Below are positions 10,551-20,954 of a stretch of DNA of 64,000 nucleotides, piece by piece. The notes under the pieces are model-generated. The model had not been told where the DNA came from, did not search any database, and saw nothing but the letters and a program-made list of their open reading frames with translations. The stretch comes from Owenia fusiformis (lineage: Eukaryota; Annelida; Polychaeta; Sabellida; Oweniidae): contig CAIIXF020000008.1 of the NCBI GenBank assembly GCA_903813345.2, positions 3,111,341 through 3,175,340 of the forward strand, given 5' to 3'. Within the stretch, counting starts at the first letter, position 1; every line of letters begins with the position of its first letter. The position numbers and the translations under genes were made by a program.

Positions 10551-13500
10551 CTTTGTCCAGCTCTTCCTTGTCATGTTTAAGAATGAGTGCTCCACCATAC
10601 TTTTCTGAGAATTGTTTTAGAAATCTTGAGCCTGGAAGAGACATACATGTAGTTAGAATAAGCAAAATAGGTTAATGGATATTTGCTGACCAACAAATGC
10701 TGAACACTGTCTACAAAAAAGTTGGAGACTACAACAACATGTCACCACTTCTGGTGGTGACAAAAAACTATTCTTGGCAAACTGACAGTGACTTATAATG
10801 CAATAAGCAAAGCTGTTACAAGTGTTTACATTATATCTGAAGCTATAACTAGACAACAGAAACGCCAAAGCGTAGCAAATCCCATCGAACAGCCATGGCT
10901 GGCATTTTTACAAACAAAGTATTAAGCAAAAATGGCAGCCATTTTTCAAAATGACCACCTTCTACCACAAGTGTCATTAGACAATGTGCCAAGCCCATAG
11001 TATTCAAATACCAAATATGAACAGAATCGCTTCACTACTTTTCAGTTAAAGTAAAATAGGATAAAAGGTGGCCATTATGAAAAATGGCCGTCTTCTACCA
11101 AAGTGTCATAAGACAGTGTGCCATGCTTATAGTATTCACATACCAAATATGAACAAAATCGCTCCGCTTCTTTTCGAGTTATAGTAAAATATGTGTGTGT
11201 CATTAGACAGTGTGCCATGCTTATAGTATTCACATACCAAATAAAAACAAAATTGCTCCACTACTTTTCGAGTTATTTTAAAATACATTAGAAGGCGGCC
11301 ATTTTTCAAAATAGCCGCCTTCTACCGAAAGCGTCATTAGACAATGTGCCATGCTTATAGTATTCACATACAAAATATTAATGAAATCGCTCCACTACCT
11401 TTCGAGTTCCAGCAAAAATCGTAGCGAGTAAAGGCCGCCATTTTTCAAGATGGCTGCCATGTGCTTCTTGAAGATCTACATTTCTAGCTTTATTAAAGTC
11501 TCATATAATTTTTTACATATAAAACATATTGCTATTACAGTTTTACATATTGTACCTAAATTACTGTAAAATCGACACTAAAATGGCAGCCATTTTTGAA
11601 TGAGTGGCTATTTTGAAAATTGGCTTTCGAGTAGAACTTTTACCTCCATAGGGTATATGTTTACAAAATATGAACAAAATCAGGCCAACAGTATTTGAGT
11701 TATTGCCCGGACGGATGTACGTTCGGACGGACAGACCATATAATAGGACGGAGGCGTTCCCTATATCCCTCAGAACTTGGTTCGATGAGATAATAAATTC
11801 TATGAATGAAAAATTGACACCTTGCATTAATGTAAGAGAAAAATCCAATTCACTTACGTATAAAATGTTGTTCAAATGCTTTTTGTGTATCTTGCATAGC
11901 ATTGGTCCCATTAAGAAGACATTCTGCACAATTCTTGGCTAGTTGAGATTTCAAAATATGTTCCCCACTACCTGTTAAGACATACATTTAGTTAGATAAC
12001 TCTATGAGATACATGCAAACATAGCACATTTAATAGCAATAGATTAAGGCACAGGGATTTGCATATTTAGGAGATTCATCCCAGATTGAAGGAATCAAAA
12101 CAGATTTATGAACACTGTCACTATATGAAAAACTTGCAGCAAAACATTAGGTATATGGACTGCATTGAAATGCTATTGAGATTATTTTACAATTTGATAT
12201 GTTCTATTCTGACTTAGTTTGTTAACGAGAGACTATACAGAGCTTAGGAGTAAGCCATACTGTTACAATAATACTAAATTATGTTATTGAAATACACTCT
12301 GATGCTTTGATGATATTCACACACAAAGTACCACATGCTCATTAAAACACATAACATGTATTTGATTGCAAGAAAGAAGCAACACACTGACTGACCTGTA
12401 GTGCTAACTGCTACAGAGTGGGGGATCCCTGTGTCTGACCAGCAGCCACAACCATAAACTGATGCCTGAAATACAATCATTCATAGAAATATTGACACCA
12501 AATTATTGAAATTGATGCCTGGAATACATTCATTCATACAATTATTGACACCAAATTATTGACACTGATGCGTGACATACATTCATTCATAGAATTATTG
12601 ACATTATTTCTTGATTATACCTGAAAATGCTAGGTATGTGGAAAATGATCTGATCAAGGACTGATCATTAAAGAGAATTTGTATTGCCCATCATATTCAG
12701 TATTCACCCTCCCCTCTTATTACTGAAGCTTAAGTGTAGGATTAACCTTTGTTATACCTGACCCACTCTTCCAGCTTGTTTTAGAATGATGCCTCCACTT
12801 GATACAGCTGAGGCAACATTGCCATGGTGATCTAGACAAACTGCACCCACAGTATCCAACAATTTGTCACCAGAAATCTGAAATACCATACATAATCAAT
12901 ATAGGTGACTCTAGTAGTACATCGGGACAGGAGCTGGATTCATTAACAAATCATATGTAATGATCAGACTAATAAATTATGAAACAACAGTTATCAATAT
13001 ACATGGTAAAGGTAAAATGACCCTAAATATAAGGTATACAATATTCAGAAATCCCGACCCCTCTGAAGATTAGAATTTATCCTGTAGTTCTGTCATTTTT
13101 TGAAAATTGTCTGAAATATTAGATTATTATTTAGCTTATATGTAAATATAAGGTATTCAATAATATTTGCTTATATAGGAATTTTTATTCAAAATGGCCG
13201 ATGTAGTTAAATTAATCTGCATATCTTTTACTTTCGCTAGCTTTATCTCCACTTGACAATATGCTGTGTTGCTTATTATAGCATCTAATTGTACCTAACT
13301 ATTCTTTTTTATTTAATTAAAACATAGTTACATTTGTACAGATTTATGGTCATGACATCTGTATGGGTGTATATTTGACCACATTTGAAAACATAAATCA
13401 AGAAAATTTTGAGTCCTTGAAAGTTTAACAACACAATATGACACTGGGTAAACCATAATTTGTCTCATGAATTATAAGCATTGGTAAATAATGATAATGT

Positions 13501-16500
13501 ACAACATAGAGGATGGAATCACCTTAAGTTTACTGAACATCAAAATCAATATTTTGAGAACATATTTTCTTTAAAAAGGCTTTTTTTAGTTTTATAAATA
13601 TTATTAAGAAGTTTAATCTTGTTTAATGTTCCAGATGATTTCACCTTGTACTTTAAAACTGTATCTTAAATAATTGGTTTTGAAGTACCTTATTGAAGTG
13701 TTGTAATGCTTATTTTTGAGAAGTAATGCTTAATCAAATTGATAATTTTGTGCATGGAATTCCACTAGATTTTCCACATAAGGTTGACAGATGGTGTCCT
13801 ATACAGGCTTCTCTCCGGTTTGTTCAGCTTAAGTAGGAAATGATGGTAAATAGGATTATTACTACAGTCTATCAGAATTATTGCCATTCCTGATAGACAT
13901 ACCACCAATTATTGATTTCTTAAAGCTTTATTAAAATTAGCATATCTTCAATGATATGAGTGTTTGCAATAAGATTTATGCTTCACACATGTTTGATTAA
14001 TTTAAATTGCCAATATTGAAATTAAAAATCTGATGCTGAATTTTCCCAGTATCATTCAGGAAGCCTCTATAGCTCAGTGGCAGAGCACTGGTCTTGTAAA
14101 CCAGGGGTCATGAGTTCAATCCTCATTGGAGGCTAGCTTCTGTTGGAGCTTCTTTTTATTTTTTTATTTTGATCTTTATCTCAAAAAACAAATATTTTGG
14201 GGGATTAAATTGCCAAAATAATTACTTTTATGTGTAAATTATATAATGGTAATACACAAATAACTTGAATTTATGAAATGCAAAACAATGAGAGTTTTTG
14301 GGAAATGATATGGCCAGAATCCAGAGTGACCTCCAAAATCATAGTCTTGCTTAAAAGACCCTGTACTCCCCCCCCCCCCTTTATCCTTCTCTGTATATTG
14401 CCAGGTAAAGAGAGTGAAGGTGACAGAGGGGGGGGGGGGGTGGATACAGTCTTTGAGCAAGACTACCAAAATGATGTAATCAAAAATATTTTTCAGGTAA
14501 AACAAGTTTAACAAAAAAGCCATATGTGGTATTTAATAGCAAATAGGTTTAACATAAAATTTTAAGTCAATATGTGGATCACCCTGAACATACAAACATT
14601 CTGTATAATATCAAACCTACATCTTCGTCAGCTATCTCTCCATTTGTTGTACTATTGCTTGAGTTTGAGCTGTTATCTATCTTCTGTCTCTTCCTTGCTC
14701 CACTATTACCATCTCCAACTCTGTCCAACCTTCTCTTGTATTTCTTGTGATTGCTAAGTGTGGCATCTACAGAGTGGTCCAAAAATGTCCATATTTTTAT
14801 TTTGGTCTCATTCAATTTCATAATGCATGGAAATATGCAAATATTCATGCTGGGGAGAATGTCAATTATAAATTAGATTTCAAAATGACATCAGTATTCT
14901 TTAGAAACATTTGGATGAGATAGGTTAAGAACAATTTGACCATTTTCTTTATAAATGGAAAAATAGATGGCAGCATGGATGTCCGTTGGGCCAGAATACA
15001 TGGAAACATATAGCAAGAGTCACTTAATTTCTTGATCTAACAAGTAATTCCATTTGGATCAACTAAAACACCATTGAAATGTAACTTTATTAACTTGTTG
15101 ACAAATGGATTGAGATTTCCCATTAAAATTGCAATCTTTATAAGAAGAAATGAACTTTTAAAGGTTTTTAAACACTGTGTCAATCTGGATTTAGCCCGAG
15201 CTTTTTCAGAAAATTTTTCAGAAAAAGGTAAAAAAGTGTGGAAACTGCAAATCCAAGTTGGTTTGACAGAAACTTATTCATTGTTTTAAAATATGTCATC
15301 AAATAGAAGAAAATGTTAGACTTTAAAGGATAAAAATACAGATCTCATAAAAAACTTTAACGAGATTTCTAAGCTATATGGAAAGTCCTCTATTGAAAGT
15401 AAAAATAAAAAGTGTTGGTTTATTAACTAACCCTAGGTCAATGGTTTAATTGCAATTAGATTATTATTAACAAGTGGAAAACTTTTGGAGAGGGGATGCT
15501 TTTTTGGGACATTCTTATATCACACCATTCGTTTAATAAGTTTAACAGATTTTCTACCACATAAAAATGAGTTGATTTGATAAAATTACATGTAATTTCA
15601 TCCCTTTCTAATTCAAGAGGAAGTCCAATGGCTAATTTGGAAATAAGCTCATTTAGCTGAATGGTTAAGTTTTCCCAAAGTTTGGTACAATTATATACAG
15701 AAAGTAGAATAACTAAGTAAAGTAATTTCTATTCACCTGTTATTAATGAAGTTTTGTCTACCATCTTTATCTTCTGGGTCTCTGCCCATTTTCTTGCTCC
15801 TTCACCAACCATGAAACTGAAATAATTAATAACTCATTTCGCATATCATTCCTATTATAATGAAATGATTAATAACTCATTTCGCATATCATTCCTATTA
15901 TAACAACTCGTATCATTCAGAGGCAAAGCAAGGTTCTAAAATTAGGCACAACAAAATGAGTTAAAGTCAAAGTATTATCGTTCGAGATGAAGGCAAAATA
16001 CCATCATTAGACTTGAAAAATGTATGAATTAATATATATGAAATATTATTGAAGCAGTTAGCTTGTCCATCTCATGTCTGATTACGACTGTGTTATTATT
16101 TCTTTATGATAAGAAAATGGAGAAAAAATAGTAACATTTAAATCATACTAGCCAAACTTGTTCAAGATTATTTCAAGGCCATACAATCCACAGAATTCCT
16201 CTCATGCAGAAAAGTATCTTTCAAGGTGCAATAAATTCATATTGAACATTTACAGCAATGTCAAGGTCAGTTGATCCTGTCTTACCAAGAGTTTCACTGT
16301 TTCTTACCAAGGTGGTATTCGTCCCAGAGATAAGGAACCCTCCGTCTGTTTCACCAATAACTCCCTGGCGACCTCTATTGGATTTTTGACACCTTCAACC
16401 AACAAAATATAATAATTTTAATTTCAAGTGGTACAATTGGGGACAGCAATAGTTTCATCATAAAGTATTTTTTGTAATAAAATGACTTATAAATCGCATA

Positions 16501-17779
16501 CTGTACCTTGCAGAGCCCCTACAGCACCAAACTCCAGACTCTCCCCATCCATGATGCTAGCGTCACATTCTACGGTGCCATCTATAGTCAAATTAGAGCC
16601 TAAGCCAGCATTTGTGTGTGGGGAATCCTGTGAAATAAAAAACACATTTTAAATCAAACTTTATGTTCCCTGTTCTAGCTGATTTTGATATTACCATTAT
16701 GAAGTAATAAAAGGATTTTATTTATTTTCACTTCAAAAAGTACATTATATTCTAAAGTTGTTGATTCTTGCAGTGTTGCATGTTGGGTACTACAGCATAC
16801 CTCCAGTGCGGCAACAGCACGAGTTACTATATCAACAGCAGACTTGCCCTCTCTGATTGCAGCCATTGCCTGGAAACATTGTATTATAAAATTATTAACA
16901 CAGTTAAGAAGTTTTTTTACCAACTACTCAAAGAAACAACATCTTAGTACTATGTACACGTAAATGTAAAGTTTTAATGCAGACGCAATACCTGAATATG
17001 GAATAGTAAGACAGAGTCAAAACTATAAGTTACTATGTTCAGCAGTTTAATTAGCAGATTTTCACTGTTCTTCTGTTAGCAAAATCGCCTGTTATTTTGA
17101 TAAATTTTGCAACTATTTCCAACTTTCCATGATGAAATCATAATTTTCAATAATTTTGCCTGTTCTAATTATTTTTGCCCGATGTCAGCAGCAATTCTAT
17201 TAACACCCTTGATGTTGTTACAAAATGTTTTTTCGACATGCCTTGTTGATGATGACGGACATGTATGCCTTCATGAAATTCTAAATTTTTTATTGTACAA
17301 CTTACCACTCTACATGCCTTAGCACATACGCTTGTGTATTTCATCTCATTACATGGGGCATGGTATCCTGCACCTGGAACACAATATATAATATCATTTA
17401 TTTTATTTTAAATCATTAGGAGTCCATGAGAATGTAAGGTTAGGAGATGTTGATAGACAATATTTTTAGGAAAGGCTTGGGAAAGTTAGTTGCCTTAATT
17501 TTCTCAAAATATTATGAGAAGACCAGAGGAGGCTACTTTCTATGAATCTTAATTTGAAAAGTAAACGAGAAACAAATACACAACAAATGAAATAAAATCT
17601 TAGCAAGTTACACTCATCAAATTAAAATAATCTCTCTAAATATCAAGCAATAACATCATGTTATTCTGACATACTGTACCTATGTGTAAAGCTATGAATC
17701 CCTTAAATTCTGATTGTCCCTTTTCATTGATGGATGATGATGCAGCATGGGATGTGTTGACATCCTCTGTGGATGCCAT
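10551..17779 (-). CDS. TASP1: Threonine aspartase 1 (taspase-1), 3' end not found
   Basis: Ntn-hydrolase of the asparaginase-2 family; in animals it cleaves MLL/trithorax and TFIIA precursors in the nucleus. Exons (- strand order): 17680-17779, 17306-17373, 16801-16869, 16507-16627, 16308-16392, 15737-15816, 14621-14766, 12758-12877, 12396-12465, 11858-11971, 10551-10631; all phases agree. Visible motifs: HIGAGYHAP near the N-terminus, [47 protein letters not shown] loop follows with two basic clusters (HKKYKRR and ARKRQKID), like the human bipartite nuclear signal. Then LLDTVGAV has the Asp|Thr self-cleavage site and catalytic Thr, followed by [12 protein letters not shown] non-coding 5' part (17780-17818) has an acceptor, so a 5' exon lies upstream near 18.67 kb. 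The ~350 residues found match human taspase up to about residue 350. The conserved last ~70 residues are not seen before the HEBP2-like 3' end. Introns hold a tRNA and repeats. Confidence 0.93.
10690..10762 (+). repeat. Family B fragment in TASP1 intron
   Basis: Only the right end is kept: AAAAAAGTTGGAGACTACAA followed by ATGTCACCACTTCTGGTGGTGAC, i.e. the terminal palindrome of family B. Confidence 0.6.
10853..11797. repeat. Family A element, copy 2 (TASP1 intron)
   Basis: Begins ACAACAGAAACGCCAAAGCG with GTAGCAAATCCCATCGAAC. About five degenerate units follow (gtcattagacagtgtgccat, then caaatatgaacaaaatcgct). It ends in a GGACGGAC microsatellite near 11708 and CAGAACTTGGTTCGATGAGAT. It stops about 60 bp from the donor of TASP1 exon 10. 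Confidence 0.75.
12461..12630. repeat. Tandem triplication around a TASP1 splice acceptor
   Basis: Three copies of a 53-bp unit start at 12461, 12514 and 12567 (gatgcctgaaatacaatcat and variants). The first contains the true acceptor and first codons of TASP1 exon 9 (minus strand ttcag|GCATCAG). The second repeats it as ccag|gcatcaat and the third is altered to gtcacgcatc, so one decoy acceptor survives upstream of the real site. Confidence 0.75.
14063..14134 (+). tRNA. tRNA-Thr (anticodon TGT)
   Basis: A 72-nt cloverleaf. The acceptor arm is GCCTCTA paired with TGGAGGC, and the D-arm A box is TAGCTCAGTGG. The anticodon stem CTGGT/ACCAG encloses loop CTTGTAA, giving anticodon TGT. The T-arm ATGAG/CTCAT encloses TTCAATC (B box). 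No intron. A T-rich stretch 15-30 nt downstream (cttctttttatttttttatt) suits RNA polymerase III termination. It lies antisense inside the TASP1 intron between exons 7 and 8. The intact arms argue for a functional gene rather than a SINE head. Confidence 0.9.
14344..14463. mobile_element. Short inverted-repeat element with C-run/G-run arms, TA target
   Basis: Ends GTCTTGC...GCAAGAC with TA on both sides (14342-14343, 14464-14465). Arms continue through AAAGACCCTGTACT into a long C run on the left and a long G run with the matching stem on the right, making a ~120-bp hairpin. A half copy (AGTCTTGCTTCAAGACCCTG) is at about 42343. Consistent with a Tc1/mariner-type MITE. Confidence 0.6.
15818..15902. 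repeat. 43-bp tandem duplication beside TASP1 exon 6 acceptor
   Basis: Two nearly identical copies of gaaatgattaataactcatt plus ttcgcatatcattcctatta, directly upstream (in transcript sense) of the exon 6 acceptor, so branch-point-region sequence is duplicated. Confidence 0.7.
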
Positions 17780-18059
17780 TTGGTCTAAATTGTTTGTTTT
17801 TTGCTATCATTCAATTCCCTGAAATTTAAAGGCATAAAATGAGGAGATGTAAAAGCCCTTAAGAAATTCTTCTTTTGACCAAGGGATATGAGCTGAGTTT
17901 GATATCATAAGTTAATTTTTTTGCTTGAATATAGTTCTGAGTACTGTAGCGGTTACCATTGGTAATTTGGTTTCCTGTATAAAAAACAAGCCTTTTCTCC
18001 TTTTCTGGCCCAGCACAGTGCCATTTAGTATTGATAAATGAATCAAGGTTTATTCCTGA

Positions 18060-18245
18060 TAGGGCAGTAGGCTAAGTACTGTAACGACCCTTGGGCATGC
18101 TCGTCGGGGAGTTGAGTGTACCGAGCCAGATACTAGACTCGAAAGAGAATGTGCTAAATTCAATGCCCCGTACGGGAATCGAACCCAGGACCTTCTGCTC
18201 TCAGAGTCAGACGTTCTACCCCTGAGCCATAAAGGCTAGCCACTA
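18060..18245 (-). repeat. tRNA-derived SINE or tRNA pseudogene
   Basis: On the minus strand the head reads GCCTTTATGGCTCAGGGGTA (A box), an anticodon-like arm around CTCTGAG, then GGTCCTGGGTTCGATTCCCG (perfect B box). The anticodon loop is 8 nt and one stem pair is mismatched, and the acceptor arm pairs poorly, so it is not a working tRNA. A non-tRNA body (cattgaatttagcac ... gtcgttacagtacttagcct) follows for ~110 bp, as in a SINE. Confidence 0.6.
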
Positions 18246-18659
18246 CAGCTGAGACTGTAGACCCCCAGATTAAGATGATTGGGATTCCAACAATTGATAC
18301 TCTCTCTAATATTCATGTGCTACAGAATATAAGAAAGAGGAGTGACTTTCTCCCCGTTGATTGGGATTTGGACGTGACAATTGCGATTCGGACCAATGGA
18401 TGGGGAGACCCAAAAAGTTCTACTGGATCTATAAGCTGGTTATATACTTGTTCCTTGATACTGACAATATATCAAATGAAAAACGAAAACAACAGTCCGA
18501 GGGAAAGAAACTGAAAACACAAATGACAGTGTATCACATCGCATCACAGAGAAAAGTTATTTCAACCATGCGGGTCAAAATCACGAATATCCCTTAAAAG
18601 GTTTGGATGTAATCAGTCTGCTGAAAAATATAGAGTCGTGGTGGAAATTACTAAAATGC

Positions 18660-18760
18660 TCTTACCTACCGTAGATTATTCGAGGGCGCTGACATATTCC
18701 CAGAATGCAACAAACCGAACATCCGGCGCCGTTTGAAAAAATAAAATAGTAAGATATTTT
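18660..18760. promoter_or_regulatory. Putative bidirectional promoter, TASP1 / SDHAF1-TAMM41
   Basis: A locally GC-richer stretch (gagggcgctg, ccggcgccg). It contains TATTCCCAGAATGCA (18696-18710), which resembles the Staf/ZNF143 element common in divergent housekeeping promoters. On the minus strand a donor CTACGGTAG|GTAAG ends a presumptive TASP1 5' untranslated exon at about 18666. On the plus strand a possible donor (aata|gtaaga, about 18749) could feed the acceptor at 20617. Transcript starts are inferred, not seen. Confidence 0.5.
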
Positions 18761-19091
18761 GTTTAATTTATGCAATAAAGGCAGTTAGTATTGCGTTTAG
18801 ATATATCTTAACGTATCCAAAACGTTCTGTAGTTAGTGTTGATTGGTTTATAAACGATCAATAAGCTGTGAAATGTGAAGAATATAAAAAAGAATCTCAC
18901 AATTGAAAATTGGTGGGTGATAATTGACAATAAAATTTATTTTTTATTTCTCAAAAACTGTTATTCAACGGGGATCAAAACATAAATATACAGATGGCCA
19001 AAATATAAACAATCTACTAATTTGAATATTTATAAATATAATCTCTCGAGAGCATGACCTTTCTTACAACTTTGATTTACCTGGCTTTCAA

Positions 19092-20455
19092 GGCTGCCTC
19101 TAGGGTGTTTCATTTTTCAAGAATGTTCTCAGATCACAGGGGCCCTTTGAGGTAACAAGTGGTGCTGGTAGTTCACTGATTTTTTTCAGGTAACTGGTCG
19201 TTGTTGTTGTTGGTATCCTAATGGTGACTTTATGTCACCTATTAGTCTCTCGGTGCTGGTTTATCACTAGGTTGCTATAGCTCTCTGTGCTGTCACTTTT
19301 TGTAAGTCACTTGTTGGTCCGTCGGTCATTCTTTCTGTCCCATTGGATTACATTACATTTTCAATAGATAACATAGTTTCGCACTTCTTTGCTAAAATCA
19401 TTTGCCAGGAATGGTTAGAACAATTTTTCTGTTATAAGCATTTGGGAATACATCAAAACACTCTCATTTGATGCAAACTGCACTGTTATAGCACTTTTTA
19501 TCGCTGAAATTTTTCCAGTCTACTAAACCTGGGGAGGGGGTCAAAATAAAAATTGATTTCAGCCACTTTTATTCTTAAAACATGTTCTATTAGATTTAAA
19601 GCCCCCTAGCCATTAGATCTGCCATATGTTTGCGATAAAAAGTGCTAGGACAGTCTAGTTTGCATCAATTTAGACTGTTTTGATGTATTCCCAAATGCTT
19701 ATAACAGAAACATTTGTTCTAACTATTCCTGGCATATGAGCAGCAAAGAGCAAACTATTTTTTCCATTGAAAAGTGGGCGTTTCCCGCAATGTACTGTAA
19801 AACGGGTAATTTTGACACCTGGAAATTTTAGCGATTTTTCAATTTTAGGGGGTTTTAGCGCGGGAAATTTTAGCGAAATGAAGATTAATCTTTAAAAAAC
19901 AAATTAGCGAAATGCATTAGAAATTTTATCATTTATGGCAGAAGAATGAATAACGGACATCAAAATGTAAGACTTCTAGTTCTAATGCACATGGTATTGG
20001 TTCAAACTACTGTAATCTCATCTGACTAATCGCAAAATCACGGTAGCATTTAAAATCGATTTAAAAACACTGATTTAAAAATATTTACCTTTTTCAAATT
20101 ACAAACCGTTGGTCGAGCACTGAACGAAAAGCTCCTTAAATACTAGATTAGTATTCATGTAGTTTCCCAGGAATTTGCAAATTTTAGCGCCCGGTTTATT
20201 TTAACCCCGATTTATTTTAGCGAATTGAATTTTTAGCGAAACTATAGCGATCGCTAACAATCGCTAACAATTACCCCTCGCTAACAATACCCATTTCACA
20301 GTAATCCAATAGAATGGCTGACAGACCAGTTTGAACGTTATCTGATTTTGTGGAAAAAAATCAGTGAACTACAGGCACCATTTGTAACCCCATGTTAAAG
20401 GGCCATTGTGATCTGAGAACATTCTTGAAAAATGAAACACCCCAGCTGCCTCTTT
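19092..20455. mobile_element. Large foldback element
   Basis: Long imperfect inverted arms. 19092-19190 (ggctgcctctagggtgtttc, ttctcagatcacaggggccc) is mirrored at 20355-20455. An inner part, 19330-19530 (attctttctgtcccattgga, tgttataagcatttgggaat), is mirrored at 19600-19765 and, after the nested insertion, 20304-20330. It contains no ORF and sits between the TASP1 promoter region and SDHAF1, probably within the 5' intron of the latter. A separate TA-flanked element interrupts the right arm. Confidence 0.7.
19795..20301. mobile_element. TA-flanked MITE nested in the foldback arm
   Basis: Terminal inverted repeats start CTGTAAAACGGGTAATTTT on the left. The right end reads CCCATTTCACAG, its inverse with two mismatches. 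TA dinucleotides at 19793-19794 and 20302-20303 form the target duplication. Removing it rejoins aatg-TA-atccaat, which matches the opposite foldback arm. The interior is full of ttttagcgaaat motifs. 507 bp, non-coding, Tc1/mariner-like by its TA target. Confidence 0.75.
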
Positions 20456-20643
20456 ATACCAGCCTTGACTTACCTTCTTCCAGGGTTGTTTTTGAATTTC
20501 AGCATATCAGCTGTTTCTGTTAATATGACACATTAGCATATTTTTCAAGAAAAAATAAACCATTGCTCATGAACTATTACATTCATTTTTCACCACCTCT
20601 GTGTCATTTTTTTCAGATATACATTGGTTCAGCACCTGTCCTG

Positions 20644-20676
20644 ATGTACTACTAGAGACATCTATTCTATATGTGA
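20644..20676 (+). promoter_or_regulatory. Two minimal upstream ORFs before SDHAF1
   Basis: ATG TAC TAC TAG (20644-20655) and an ATG-TGA start-stop at 20671-20676 whose last base is the first base of the SDHAF1 start codon (ATGTGATG). Both are in the same exon as SDHAF1 if the acceptor at 20616-20617 is used. They would be expected to lower or gate translation of the downstream frame. Confidence 0.5.
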
Positions 20677-20918
20677 TGCCACGGCACAGTAAAATTCAGC
20701 TTCAAGTCCTCAGTCTTTACAGACAATTCCTGAGAGTAACTAAGGACAAACCCGGATTTCATGAAAGTATAAGAAATGAATTCAAGAAAAATGCCTCAAT
20801 TCCTAGAAAGCAGACAATGCAAATTGAATATTTAATACGTAGAGGACAGAATCAATTAAAAGTTTTCCAGAGCCCTCAAGTTAAAGGAATGGGCGTCTTC
20901 GTTAATGAGGAAAAGTAA
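20676..20918 (+). CDS. SDHAF1: Succinate dehydrogenase assembly factor 1 (LYR protein)
   Basis: 80 aa. The open frame extends upstream to 20601, but the start MPRHSKIQLQVLSLYRQFLR at 20676 aligns with the human start (MSRHS...). The LYR tripeptide is at residues 14-16, which in this family contacts the HSC20/HSPA9 iron-sulfur transfer complex. The basic IEYLIRRGQNQL segment near residues 49-60 corresponds to the region that binds SDHB. The protein acts in the mitochondrial matrix to mature the iron-sulfur subunit of complex II. It lacks the long acidic tail of the human protein, which is variable. An acceptor at 20616-20617 (tttttttcag) indicates a 5' untranslated exon. The TAMM41 frame starts 36 nt after its stop, apparently in the same exon. 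Confidence 0.9.
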   Translation: MPRHSKIQLQVLSLYRQFLRVTKDKPGFHESIRNEFKKNASIPRKQTMQIEYLIRRGQNQLKVFQSPQVKGMGVFVNEEK

Positions 20919-20954
20919 ACTTTGCAAGGACATTGAATAGGCGAGTAAAGCATT

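Noticed and set aside
11561-11942. ORFs of 122 and 90 codons on opposite strands
   Set aside because: They overlap the tail of family A copy 2 and TASP1 exon 10; the repeat-derived part is not coding.
14579-14848. Independent 89-codon ORF
   Set aside because: It is TASP1 exon 7 read through its flanking introns.
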